Numbered from the stretch's first letter, positions 24,433 to 32,275 are shown. The stretch: 33,548 bases of DNA from Saprospiraceae bacterium (GCA_013140975.1 JABFRV010000131.1:1-33548); one strand, 5' to 3'. Numbers and translations: made by a program. Notes: generated by a model not told the origin, from the letters alone.

Positions 24433-24987
24433 ATGCGATTAGATAATAAAGAATTAAAATTACTTAAAAGTATTGTTGGCAGCGTTATTATCGGATTTAC
24501 TCAAAAAATAATTGATCAAGTAGAAAATGACAATAGACCTATAAATAATTTCAGTCCAGAACAAATTCAATTCGAATTTTGCAATCCAGGAGCAATGATT
24601 CTATACTATTTTAACAATAGTAAATCATTTAAAGGTTTAGAATTTATTTCACAAAATTATTTAGATGTAAATGATAATCAATATTCACAATTTTCTATTA
24701 GTTGTATCAATAATAAAGTCGATTATTTTAATTCATACTTAATCAACAAAGTAGTAATTAAGATTGATGTCTATACTATTATTATTGGTGATATTAAACT
24801 TGATAATTTATTACTTTTTTCTTTTAATGATAATTCCAATATACTTATTGAAAGTAGCACGTCAATCAATGGATCCATTTTATTACATTTTAATAATAAT
24901 AATATAATTAAAATATTATCTTCTGACAATAAATTAAAGAATAATTATGAAATCATTAAATGTAGTTCATTCACTCTAAAAGAATAA
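24433..24987 (+). CDS. Immunity-like protein, family member 1
   Basis: A 184-residue protein starting 13 bases after the toxin stop. It shares the frame of the proteins at 25119 and 30044: an opening LKSIVGSVIIGF corresponding to their LIGVTxTxFDF, and an end IESSTSINGSILLHFNNNNIIKIL corresponding to their ESINGTIIMHFNEEHIVRIL. The middle is diverged, as expected if each binds a different toxin variant. It is very rich in Asn, Ile and Lys and has no signal peptide, so it is cytoplasmic. Role as the cognate immunity protein of the preceding toxin is inferred from position and the paralogous pairs. An ATG at 24425 is out of frame. Confidence 0.75.
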   Translation: MRLDNKELKLLKSIVGSVIIGFTQKIIDQVENDNRPINNFSPEQIQFEFCNPGAMILYYFNNSKSFKGLEFISQNYLDVNDNQYSQFSISCINNKVDYFNSYLINKVVIKIDVYTIIIGDIKLDNLLLFSFNDNSNILIESSTSINGSILLHFNNNNIIKILSSDNKLKNNYEIIKCSSFTLKE

Positions 24988-25014
24988 ATATATATTATAA
25001 AACCGAACCTCTGA

Positions 25015-25122
25015 ACTATTGATGGAATAACTTTAAATAGCTATATTGATACTTCATCTAATTTGTCAGCTATTCAAATACTTTTACCTGGTGGGTTGAA
25101 ATTTAAAATAAGACTTCAATGA
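25015..25122 (+). pseudogene. Orphan toxin C-terminal tail, remnant 1
   Basis: An open stretch without a start codon encodes DGITLNSYIDTSS, AIQILLPGG and LKFKIRLQ. It aligns with the last 35 residues of the toxin-like lipoprotein (PGISFALYIDSS, APTIQIDIS, VKFKIRLQ). An in-frame TGA at 25012-25014 bounds it. Its own stop TGA (25120-25122) overlaps the ATG of the next gene (25119), exactly as a toxin/immunity junction would. It is a leftover of a displaced toxin module and cannot be translated by itself. Confidence 0.8.
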
Positions 25123-25760
25123 AAATTATAAATAACTACAAATATTTTACACAAGAAAATATCTTACAATTAAAAAAGTTAATAGGGGTAACTATAACTG
25201 CTTTTGATTTTGATATTTTATCAAGTAATGTATTATTCAATCATGATTACAATTATTTTGAAATTGCCTGGCCAAATTGGCTTACATTAATCTCCCATTC
25301 AGGGATGAAAAATATTGTTAATATAAAATTTGGAGGAGAAATAGAGTTAAATGAACTAAAGCAAGAATGTGTCAATTTCAAATTGAAAACGAGTACTAAA
25401 AACTATTCTAAAGGAGGGGGAATATCCATGAATTGGTTTGAAATTTGTAAAGTTGACATTTTTTCGAATAATTCCTCTGAAGTAATAGATAACAAATTTT
25501 ACGGGGACTTATATAATAATCAAAGAATAAATTTTGTAGAATCCCATAATTGTAATAAACTTGAATACAATGAAGTATCGGATGAAATTCTATTGCTGAC
25601 TAGCAACAATAAGAAAAAAATAATGCTACAAGTAACTGAAAGTATAAATGGGACAATAATAATGCACTTCAATGAAGAACACATTGTGCGAATTTTACAA
25701 AATAAATATCATACTGAATCTCCTTTGAAAAATTATAATAAAAGACTGACAATAGAGTAA
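25119..25760 (+). CDS. Immunity-like protein, family member 2
   Basis: A 213-residue protein, clearly paralogous to the one at 30044-30673: LKKLIGVTITAFDFDIL with LHSLIGVTLTNFDFEMV, YFEIAWPNWLTLISHSGMKNIVNIKFGGEIEL with SFEVAWPGTITLVSHSSMEHIIDIEFGGQVSL, and the shared NYSKGGGI/DYSKGRGI, HNCNKLEYN/QNCTELEYK and ESINGTIIMHFNEEHI/ESMNGAVTLHFNEVHI segments. It overlaps the preceding toxin tail (ATGA). It presumably neutralised the toxin whose tail remains upstream, and may still protect against siblings carrying it. Cytoplasmic, no signal. Immunity function is inferred. Confidence 0.75.
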   Translation: MKIINNYKYFTQENILQLKKLIGVTITAFDFDILSSNVLFNHDYNYFEIAWPNWLTLISHSGMKNIVNIKFGGEIELNELKQECVNFKLKTSTKNYSKGGGISMNWFEICKVDIFSNNSSEVIDNKFYGDLYNNQRINFVESHNCNKLEYNEVSDEILLLTSNNKKKIMLQVTESINGTIIMHFNEEHIVRILQNKYHTESPLKNYNKRLTIE

Positions 25761-25800
25761 TACACTTCGACTTCATAAAATAAATACTTCAGCTAGTTCC

Positions 25801-25830
25801 TGTTGGCGCAAGTTTGCCTTGTGCATGTAC
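25801..25830. repeat. REP-like palindrome, copy 1
   Basis: TGTTGGCGCAAGTTTGCCTT followed by GTGCATGTAC. A member of the TGCTGGCGCAAGTTTGCAAC repeat that recurs near 26091, 26268, 27136 and 27205, all within intergenic DNA. Confidence 0.6.
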
Positions 25831-25874
25831 TGTTTCTCAAATCTTGCTAGAAATAAAAATAACTCTACAATAAA

Positions 25875-26058
25875 TTAACCCAGATTTTTCAGTTGACTTT
25901 CTATTACGAGCCAAAATTTCTTCAAAATCATGCACTTACTCATATTTTTATCCTCAACATAATGGTAACTATGCTTGCGGTAAAAATACTCCGTGAGCAC
26001 TTGATTTTATTGAACTTTTGACTCTCACTACGAAACTCAACTGAAAAATCTGGGTTAA
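25875..26058. mobile_element. MITE-like element with 22-base terminal inverted repeats
   Basis: A perfect 22-base inverted repeat (25875-25896 against 26037-26058, starting TTAACCCAG and ending CTGGGTTAA) encloses 140 bases without a gene. Size and structure fit a miniature inverted-repeat transposable element or the two ends of an insertion sequence after internal deletion. The ends begin with TTAA, which may be part of the target. No transposase is encoded in it; its mobilising enzyme is not in the window. Confidence 0.7.
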
Positions 26059-26090
26059 GATAATTTATCTTTGCAATATGAGTACCCCTC

Positions 26091-26121
26091 TGCTGGCGCA
26101 AGTTTGCAACTTGTTCATGTA
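26091..26121. repeat. REP-like palindrome, copy 2
   Basis: TGCTGGCGCAAGTTTGCAAC then TTGTTCATGTA. It follows a TAnnTTTG box TATCTTTG (26066-26073) and the words GCAATATGAGT, a combination that recurs at 26232-26250. It shares an extended tail (GTACTAATAT) with copy 5. Confidence 0.65.
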
Positions 26122-26267
26122 CTAATATCGTTATAGGCTATAGAACCTATTTAAAAACATAAATGCAACATACCGAGGCTTAAATAAATTGATTGTTGCT
26201 TAAAAATTATTCTAGAGTAATTCAAGTTATTTATTTTTGCAATATGAGTAACAGATATAAATTACAT

Positions 26268-26295
26268 CAGCACAAGTTGCAAACTTGTGCCAGCA
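26268..26295. repeat. REP-like palindrome, copy 3 (most symmetrical)
   Basis: GCACAAGT (26270-26277) and ACTTGTGC (26283-26290) are perfect inverted arms around TGCAA. It lies 54 bases before the gene at 26345. Confidence 0.65.
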
Positions 26296-26344
26296 TGGGC
26301 AATGGGAACTGTTTATAATTAATTAAAAAGTCATGAACTAAATA

Positions 26345-27127
26345 ATGATCGATTCAGCTCCTTTCTTGATTCAAGTAATTTTAAAAAATTCATTGATCTT
26401 TGGATTATTAAATGATTCAAATATTGTTCATCTTTTAGAAAATAACTTTATTAAAGATTATGAATTTGTATTTAACAATCAAAAATTTATTCTTGATTCT
26501 TCATTCTGTCCTGGACTAAAGTTTATTGACAATATAGAAACTAGAGAAATTGAATTAGAATTCTCTAATAAAATTAGTCAACAAAGTATTGATTCATTGT
26601 TTTATAATAAAAGTTTTCCAAAAGATAAATGCTGGATTAAAAGTAAAAATAAATTAGTTGAATCTGTAAGAATTGTCTACAATATTAATGATAAATATTA
26701 TTGGTTTACCATAATCTGGCAAAACTCAAAATGTTCACTACATATAACTAGTGAATATTCCAAAGATATGCCAATTATACCAGATAATAAATTATGCGAA
26801 AATTCAAATAAAGTATCATTAATAGGAAGAGTTATAAATTATTCTTTAGTAGAAAAATACAATGAAGAAAATTTAAGAAATCTAACAAATCTAGAATTAT
26901 TTTATAAACTTGAAACGTATAAACAAAAATATAGTTACTTAAATAATAGTTTCAATTACCGCAATTTTAGCACAGATACAATTATTCATGTTTACTCTCA
27001 TTTAAATCTATTAAAAAATAAGGAAATTTATATACCAAACACAAGGGGAACATCTGAAATAATCAAATTAAATGGTGTCTTTCTTGATAAGAATATTTTT
27101 TATTGTTGTAGTTTTGAAAATAACTAA
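26345..27127 (+). CDS. Unknown 260-residue protein in the toxin/immunity array
   Basis: A soluble, Asn/Ile/Lys-rich protein with no signal peptide and no recognised family. The composition and the two-layer pattern of short hydrophobic strands resemble the other immunity-like proteins of the array, but no motif shared with the family at 24433, 25119 and 30044 was seen. No toxin tail precedes it; upstream is REP-like and MITE-like DNA that may have replaced one. It is followed by two more REP-like palindromes and the IS21 element. An orphan immunity gene or other accessory gene is possible. Confidence 0.65.
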   Translation: MIDSAPFLIQVILKNSLIFGLLNDSNIVHLLENNFIKDYEFVFNNQKFILDSSFCPGLKFIDNIETREIELEFSNKISQQSIDSLFYNKSFPKDKCWIKSKNKLVESVRIVYNINDKYYWFTIIWQNSKCSLHITSEYSKDMPIIPDNKLCENSNKVSLIGRVINYSLVEKYNEENLRNLTNLELFYKLETYKQKYSYLNNSFNYRNFSTDTIIHVYSHLNLLKNKEIYIPNTRGTSEIIKLNGVFLDKNIFYCCSFENN

Positions 27128-27135
27128 ATTACCAC

Positions 27136-27160
27136 TGCTGGCACAAGTTTGCTACTAGTT
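27136..27160. repeat. REP-like palindrome, copy 4
   Basis: TGCTGGCACAAGTTTGCTAC followed by TAGTT, directly after the stop of the gene ending at 27127. A degenerate member of the same repeat. Confidence 0.55.
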
Positions 27161-27204
27161 CTTACACCTGCTTGTTACGTCGATGCAGTTCAAGTAATCT
27201 CACT

Positions 27205-27243
27205 TGCTGGCGCAAGTTAGCAACTTGTCCAAGTACTAATATT
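27205..27243. repeat. REP-like palindrome, copy 5
   Basis: TGCTGGCGCAAGTTAGCAAC, then TTGTCCAAGTACTAATATT. The tail matches copy 2 almost base for base, so the repeat unit is longer than the palindrome itself. Confidence 0.6.
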
Positions 27244-27370
27244 GCTCAAGTTATATCTAGATGTTATTGCATATTTACAACAGAGAGGCCATGCCTATTC
27301 TTACTTGATTTAAATTTAATTTTACATTAATTCAACTGAATTACCGTTGCATTATGAGTGGAGGGAACGG

Positions 27371-27480
27371 TTAAATTGACCACTCCAGATCGTTTTAAGC
27401 TGACCACCTGAGATCGGAGCAAATTGACCACTTCAAATCGCTCCAAATTGACCACTCCAGATCGCTCCAAATTGACCATC
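27371..27480. repeat. Left-end tandem transposase-binding repeats of the IS21 element
   Basis: Copies of A-A-A-T-T-GACCAC (or GCTGACCAC) occur near 27373, 27398, 27421, 27445 and 27470, most followed by a GATCG or AATCG word. The right end has two in inverted order. Confidence 0.7.
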
Positions 27481-27577
27481 TGGATATAGGGTTTCTTTAT
27501 CGAAGACTTCAAGTAGAATTGTTGGTACAAAGTTGTCATTTAAGGTTAAGCTTTGAGAAATCAAACTTAGTTAAAAA

Positions 27578-29137
27578 ATGGCGAATAAACGTATTGACAT
27601 GAGTAAATTAAAATACATACTACGACTTTACTTTCAGGGGAGGAATAAACTTCAAATATCCCTAAATGGTGGAATTTCAAGAAATACGCTTAAAAGTTAT
27701 TTAAAGACCTTAAATGAACTTCAATTAAGTGCATTGGATATTGAAGAATTATCTGATAAAGAATTGGAAGAATTGTTTGCAAAGTCCTCTATTAAGCCTT
27801 TGAATGTAAAAGCTCAGGCGCTTCATGAGTTATTTATTAAAAATGAAAAACGGATGAAGAAGATTGGAATGACCAGATCAATATTATGGGAAGAATATAT
27901 AAAGGCCGATCCGACAGGATATCAAAAAACACAATTTAATGAGTATTTCAATAAATGGTTAATGCAGCAACGCCCAAGTATGAGAATTGAACATAAAGCT
28001 GGGGATAAAATGTATATTGATTTTACTGGAGATAAATTAAAATATATTGATAGACAAAGTGGGGAGGTAGTATATGTTGAGGTGTTTGTAGCGATCTTGG
28101 GAGCAAGCCAATTAGCCTATGTTGAAGCTGTAGGTAGTCAACAAAAAGAGGACTTTGTAACAGCTTGTGAATCCGCATTGCATTATTATGGAGGAGTGCC
28201 AGCTGCTCTAGTTCCGGATAATTTAAAATCAGCGGTAAAGAAAAGCAGTAAATATGAACCAAGCATCAATGAAACATTTAGCGAATTTGCTGAACATTAT
28301 GGATTTACTGTACTTCCAACAAGAGCATATAAGCCAAAAGATAAAGCACATGTAGAAAACATGGTAAAGATTACATATAGCCAGATAATTACCAGAATAC
28401 AGGAAAAATAATTGTTTAGTTTAGAAGAAATTAATAGAGAAATCAGAATGGCTTTAGAAGATCTAAATAATAAGAACTTCAAAGGAAGAGATTATAGTAG
28501 ACGCATGCAATTTGAGGAAATAGAAAGAAAAGAACTAAGAGCACTACCGGCTTTAAAATTTGAATTTAAAAAGCATTTATTCAAAACAATAGCTAAGAAT
28601 GGACATGTCTTATTAAGTGAAGATCACCATTCATATAGTGTTCCATACCAGTATATTGGGAAAAAAGTAAAAATTCAGTATTCCCGTCAAACAGTTGAGA
28701 TCTATTACAATTACGAACGTATTGCCATACATAATCGATCAAGATCAGCCTATCATTATACTACTGAAAAGGACCACATGGCTTCGGCACATAAGTTTGT
28801 TAGTGATTGGAATCCTGAGCGGTTTATGAAATGGGGACATTCTATACATGAAGACGTAGGATTATTTATTGAAAGAATACTTCAAAATAAATCACATCCG
28901 GAGCAAGCCTACAAGTCATGTGTTGGTGTATTAAGCTTTGAAAAGAAATACAACAAAGAGAGGCTAATAAAAGCATGTCAGCGCGCTTTGGGTTATGGCA
29001 TTTGCAATTACAGGATCATCCAAACTATCTTAGAGAAAAAACTAGATTCCTACAATGAATCGGATAATACTCTCTTATTTATGCCTGAACATGAAAATAT
29101 TCGAGGTAGTGATTATTACAAAAAAATTATTTCATAA
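27578..29137 (+). pseudogene. istA: IS21 transposase IstA, interrupted by an in-frame TAA
   Basis: A 519-codon frame typical of IstA, broken by TAA at 28409-28411 (codon 278) with no shift of frame. The first part has an N-terminal helix-turn-helix (ISRNTLKSYL, about residues 33-42) and the whole DDE catalytic triad: Asp148 in YIDFTGD, Asp214 in VPDNLKSAV and Glu260 in KAHVENMV. The second part (28412-29137) holds the C-terminal beta and DNA/IstB-contact region. A product ending at 277 residues would keep the catalytic residues but lose the C-terminal domain, so the element is probably not autonomous unless the stop is suppressed. Confidence 0.85.
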
Positions 29138-29154
29138 CTTTAAAACAAATACAA

Positions 29155-29910
29155 ATGAATCAAAACACATTAGACCTGATGAGAAAAATGAAATTTAATG
29201 GCATGCTGAATGCATTTAAATCAAACCTAGAATCGGAGTCATTGGATCAATTCACTAGTGATGAACTTGTGGAGTATCTCATTCAATCTGAATGGGATGA
29301 AAGGCATAATCGTACGATCTCTAAGAAAATTCAAAATGCTAAGTTCCGATACAGGGCATCACTTGAAGACATAATCTATATGAAAGAAAGGAATCTAGAT
29401 AAAAATCAAATTAAGCGATTTGCTGAATGCACATTTCTTGAAAAATGCGAAAATATATTGATTACTGGCAGTACTGGAATAGGAAAAAGCTATGTAGCCT
29501 CTGCAATAGGATATCATGCTTGCAGTCTAGGATATAAGGTTGCCTATTTTAATGCTCCTAAATTGTTTGCAAAGTTAAAAATGGCTAAAGGAGATGGTTC
29601 ATATCAAAAAGAAATGGTCAAAATTGATAAATTCCATTTACTCATTTTAGATGACTTTGGTTTGCAACCTCTAGATCCTATGAACAGAGCAGTGTTAATG
29701 GAAATAGCTGAAGATAGATATGAAAAAAGTTCGATAATAATTACCTCTCAAATTCCTATAAATAAATGGCACGATATAATTGGTGAACAAACCGTAGCCG
29801 ATGCAATCTTAGACAGAATTTTGCACGGATCACATCGATTAGAATTGCAAGGTGAGTCTCTTAGAAAAAAAGAAAATAAAGTTCAAAATATGGTTACTGA
29901 ACTAGACTAA
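29155..29910 (+). CDS. istB: IS21 helper ATPase IstB
   Basis: A 251-residue AAA+ ATPase of full family length. An N-terminal helical DNA-binding part (residues about 1-60) precedes Walker A GSTGIGKS (105-112), Walker B LLILDDFG (about 156-163), sensor-I-like IIITSQIP and the IstB end LDRILHGSHRLELQGESLR. IstB oligomerises on target DNA and activates IstA. The gene starts 17 bases after istA and is intact, so it could act in trans with another IS21 transposase. Confidence 0.92.
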   Translation: MNQNTLDLMRKMKFNGMLNAFKSNLESESLDQFTSDELVEYLIQSEWDERHNRTISKKIQNAKFRYRASLEDIIYMKERNLDKNQIKRFAECTFLEKCENILITGSTGIGKSYVASAIGYHACSLGYKVAYFNAPKLFAKLKMAKGDGSYQKEMVKIDKFHLLILDDFGLQPLDPMNRAVLMEIAEDRYEKSSIIITSQIPINKWHDIIGEQTVADAILDRILHGSHRLELQGESLRKKENKVQNMVTELD

Positions 29911-30011
29911 AATACTATCTTTGTTAAATGACTTTCGCCAGCATTTTTCGGAAATCTTCGCCAGCTTTTTTGGTGGTCAATTTGCTCCGATCTCAGGTGG
30001 TCAATTTAAGC

Positions 30012-30047
30012 GGTTTTTCCAAGAAGTTTAAAATTCGATTGAAATGA
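30012..30047 (+). pseudogene. Orphan toxin C-terminal tail, remnant 2, at the IS21 border
   Basis: Right after the IS21 right end the frame reads GFSKKFKIRLK and stops at TGA 30045-30047, overlapping the ATG of the next gene (30044). FKIRL-K is the conserved last motif of the toxin domain. The IS therefore seems to have inserted into, or recombined within, a toxin C-terminal cassette and removed all but its last dozen codons. Confidence 0.7.
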
Positions 30048-30673
30048 AATCAATTTATTTAGATAATTTTATTGCAGGTTATGAGTTAGAACTATTGCAT
30101 TCATTAATAGGAGTTACACTAACAAATTTTGATTTTGAAATGGTACACTGCGTACAATATAATCCAAATCTTAATAGCTTTGAAGTTGCTTGGCCAGGAA
30201 CAATAACCTTGGTTTCCCATAGTAGCATGGAGCATATTATAGACATAGAATTTGGAGGACAAGTAAGCTTAGATCAAATAGAGTCCGAGCGTGTTAATTT
30301 TAAAATAAAAAAAAGTAAAACCGATTATTCTAAGGGTCGTGGAATAATGTTTAGTTGGTTTAAAGTTAAAAAAGTTGAGTTATTTAGCAATAATATTATT
30401 GATTTATTAGATGATACAACTTTTGATATTTCGATTATTAATTTTGTAAAAGCACAAAATTGCACAGAATTGGAATACAAATACAATGGAGATGAACTAA
30501 TAGTATTAAGTAGTACTGATAATAGAAGGATCATGGTCCAGATCTTTGAGTCTATGAATGGAGCAGTTACTTTGCATTTCAATGAAGTACATATAGACTT
30601 AATATTATCAAATAATTATCATACTCAATCGCCAACTAAGAAATATGTTAAGCGACTTGAGTTGGTGAAGTAA
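30044..30673 (+). CDS. Immunity-like protein, family member 3
   Basis: A 209-residue paralogue of the protein at 25119-25760, with conserved LIGVTLTNFDF, EVAWPGTITLVSHSSM, EFGGQVSL, DYSKGRGIMFSWF, FVKAQNCTELEY, ESMNGAVTLHFNEVHI and HTQSPTKKYVKRLE segments. Cytoplasmic-looking, no signal peptide. It starts inside the stop codon of the toxin tail. Since the two proteins flank the IS21 element and each has a toxin tail in front, they are likely two different immunity alleles rather than a product of IS-linked duplication. Function is inferred. Confidence 0.75.
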   Translation: MKSIYLDNFIAGYELELLHSLIGVTLTNFDFEMVHCVQYNPNLNSFEVAWPGTITLVSHSSMEHIIDIEFGGQVSLDQIESERVNFKIKKSKTDYSKGRGIMFSWFKVKKVELFSNNIIDLLDDTTFDISIINFVKAQNCTELEYKYNGDELIVLSSTDNRRIMVQIFESMNGAVTLHFNEVHIDLILSNNYHTQSPTKKYVKRLELVK

Positions 30674-30697
30674 AAAAGGAAATCAATTAGTTGTTAG

Positions 30698-31027
30698 AAA
30701 AAAACTTTTCTGGGTACGAATTCCTCAATATATGATGCGATATTTAAGACGATTGATGATATGGGTTTGACTGATGCGTTAGAGTTTGTAGAAAAATGGA
30801 CAAATAACTCAGCAGATCAATTTAAGGTTCTCTTAGGAAATAAATCTATGGATGATTTTTTGGAGGCTCTTGCAAAGAATTTAAATTCGACTTGGGTACC
30901 TGTATCTGATAAAATTAAGACTATTACCTCAGGTGGAATTACGATAACATTTAATAAGTTAAGCAATTCTGGATATCCCACTTTAGATATTTTTATTAAT
31001 GGCCTTCACTTTAAAATAAGGTTTTAA
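30698..31027 (+). pseudogene. Orphan toxin C-terminal cassette, nearly complete
   Basis: An open frame from 30698 (after TAG 30695-30697) encodes KTFLGTNSSIYDAIFKTIDDMGLTDALEF and continues to FKIRF at 31027. It aligns over its whole length with the C-terminal 110 residues of the lipoprotein toxin (KTYLGSNSHVFKAISETIDDLDLTDALDW, QFKVLFGNKSFEEF with QFKVLLGNKSMDDF, ASWIPP with STWVPV). Homology starts right at KT-Y/F-LG, marking the cassette border. An internal ATG at 30761 could start an 88-residue fragment. There is no signal peptide or delivery domain, so it is a silent cassette that would need recombination with a full-length gene. Its stop TAA shares a base with the next ATG. Confidence 0.8.
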
Positions 31028-31623
31028 TGATAATCAAAATAGATCAGCTATTGGATGAGAAAGAAGAATTGATCCTCAAGGATTTTCTAAATTGCAAGGA
31101 AGTAGAAGTATATACATCTAAAGTGATTTATGAAGAAGAAGATTGTTTTCATTTATTTTCGCCATCAGAAATTGTTATTAAAATTAATAACAGGATAGTA
31201 AAAATTAGTGATTTCTCACTTTGGCAAAGTGTGGAATTTAGTTCTCACCACATTAATATATTATATATAGATAAAATTCCTTTGGATTTTACGCTCCACT
31301 CCAAAATCATCCATTCAATAGATCAGGTGAATATATACAAGTTAGAAGATTTTGAAGTATATAATAGTCCTGAAGTCATACAGAAATTTTTACCTTTGCC
31401 AGGAATGATTGATGCTTCAAAAGAGTGCATATTAAATTACAGTACTATTGCTTTCTTAGAATTTAAATCAAATTCACAATTTGTATTTGGGATAGAGGTT
31501 AATGATGGTTGGGATGATTCTTCTATTGCATTTCATAAAAGCGAGCCAACTGTTCAAAGGTTTAAAAAAATAATGAACAAAGATTTTTTAGCCATATCTA
31601 TTTATAAAACATTGCAGTCTTAA
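31027..31623 (+). CDS. Immunity-like protein paired with the orphan cassette
   Basis: A 198-residue acidic protein (calculated by eye: many Glu and Asp, few Arg) whose ATG shares one base with the stop of the toxin cassette (TAATG). It has the alternating strand pattern of small alpha-beta immunity proteins (IVIKINNRIVKISDFSLW, INILYIDKIPLDF) and an end FLEFKSNSQFVFGIEVNDGWDDSSIAF. It is not clearly of the same family as the proteins at 24433, 25119 and 30044, so a different toxin surface or immunity fold may be used. Function inferred from coupling. Confidence 0.7.
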   Translation: MIIKIDQLLDEKEELILKDFLNCKEVEVYTSKVIYEEEDCFHLFSPSEIVIKINNRIVKISDFSLWQSVEFSSHHINILYIDKIPLDFTLHSKIIHSIDQVNIYKLEDFEVYNSPEVIQKFLPLPGMIDASKECILNYSTIAFLEFKSNSQFVFGIEVNDGWDDSSIAFHKSEPTVQRFKKIMNKDFLAISIYKTLQS

Positions 31624-31853
31624 TATTTTCCAGTTAGCTGTATCTTTAGGTGAAAAATCAAAAGAGTAATTTATTCTGACAGAAGTCTCAACTGATCATT
31701 AATTTGTCTACCAATGTAGGTAGACTTCCTCAATAAAGTAGATCTAAAGATAAGTTAGGAATATTATTTGATCATTTGATGTTTGTTTTTAAATTTATTT
31801 TATAATTAAACTTTTGGATATTGACTTATATTTGAATTCAAAATTAATCAATC
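31624..31853. promoter_or_regulatory. Intergenic stretch with hairpin and TAnnTTTG box
   Basis: A 7-base-pair hairpin GTCTACC-AATGTA-GGTAGAC lies at 31706-31725 without a T-run. TATATTTG at 31827-31834 matches the Bacteroidota -7 box and stands 20 bases before the ATG at 31854; no -33 element at normal spacing was seen. Confidence 0.4.
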
Positions 31854-32273
31854 ATGGGAAAATTTGTTATTTCAACTTGTAAAAATGGTGAATACCAATT
31901 TAATTTAAAGGCATACTATATCAAATTACTTGATTTTCAATACATATTTAAACCAATTTTTCAACCATTCAAATCTTATAAAGTTAAAATTTCTGATATT
32001 TGTTTTCAAGTTCCTGACGAATTAAACATTCACTTAATAGACGAGGGAATACATTATGCAACTGAAAAAGGCATTTTTTTAACTATTGTAGAATTAACAG
32101 CTAAGCATAGTAGAGCTAATCCTCCACTTCAATCACAAATCGTTCAATATTTGAAGGAAAACATTGAAGATGCATTCAAAAACTATTTTATTCTTGGCAA
32201 TAGGTGTTCAATTTCTATGGGAGCTGGAGTTTGCCCTGGTATTAGTGGGAGAAAAACAACTTGGTGTTTATAA
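31854..32273 (+). CDS. Chimeric protein: DUF1508-like N terminus joined to an unknown C-terminal part
   Basis: The first 20 residues (GKFVISTCKNGEYQFNLKA) match the opening of DUF1508/YegP-type proteins, in which a repeat of about 50 residues (GKF-I-NGE-FNLKA-NGQ) would continue. Here the similarity stops abruptly and the next 119 residues are unlike DUF1508: ICFQVPDELNIHLIDEGIHYATEKG, SQIVQYLKENIEDAF, RCSISMGAGVCPGISGRKTTWCL. The second part could be a toxin-like domain captured behind a foreign start, which would fit the array, but it is not recognised. The stop lies two bases before the next possible start. A break by deletion or recombination is likely. Confidence 0.55.
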   Translation: MGKFVISTCKNGEYQFNLKAYYIKLLDFQYIFKPIFQPFKSYKVKISDICFQVPDELNIHLIDEGIHYATEKGIFLTIVELTAKHSRANPPLQSQIVQYLKENIEDAFKNYFILGNRCSISMGAGVCPGISGRKTTWCL

Positions 32274-32275
32274 AT

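Larger units (their letters stand above)
27369..30013 (+). mobile_element. IS21-family insertion sequence
   Basis: An istA/istB pair flanked by inverted ends. A perfect 30-base inverted repeat joins 27402-27431 to 29973-30002. The outermost bases match again (GGTTAAATTGACCAC near 27370 against the complement of the right end near 30003-30013), which sets approximate borders. The left end holds about five copies of an AATTGACCAC word spaced roughly 24 bases apart (27371-27480), typical of the multiple transposase-binding sites of IS21. No target duplication could be identified. The right border falls within a toxin C-terminal tail, so the element interrupted a toxin cassette. Confidence 0.85.

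Noticed and set aside
27327-27539. 70-codon - strand frame with repeated VVNL-RS units
   Set aside because: The protein repeats come from the IS21 left-end binding sites and are not a gene.
30698-31027. Stand-alone small gene of 88 codons starting at 30761
   Set aside because: Homology to the toxin continues upstream of that ATG to 30698, so the ATG is internal to a start-less cassette.
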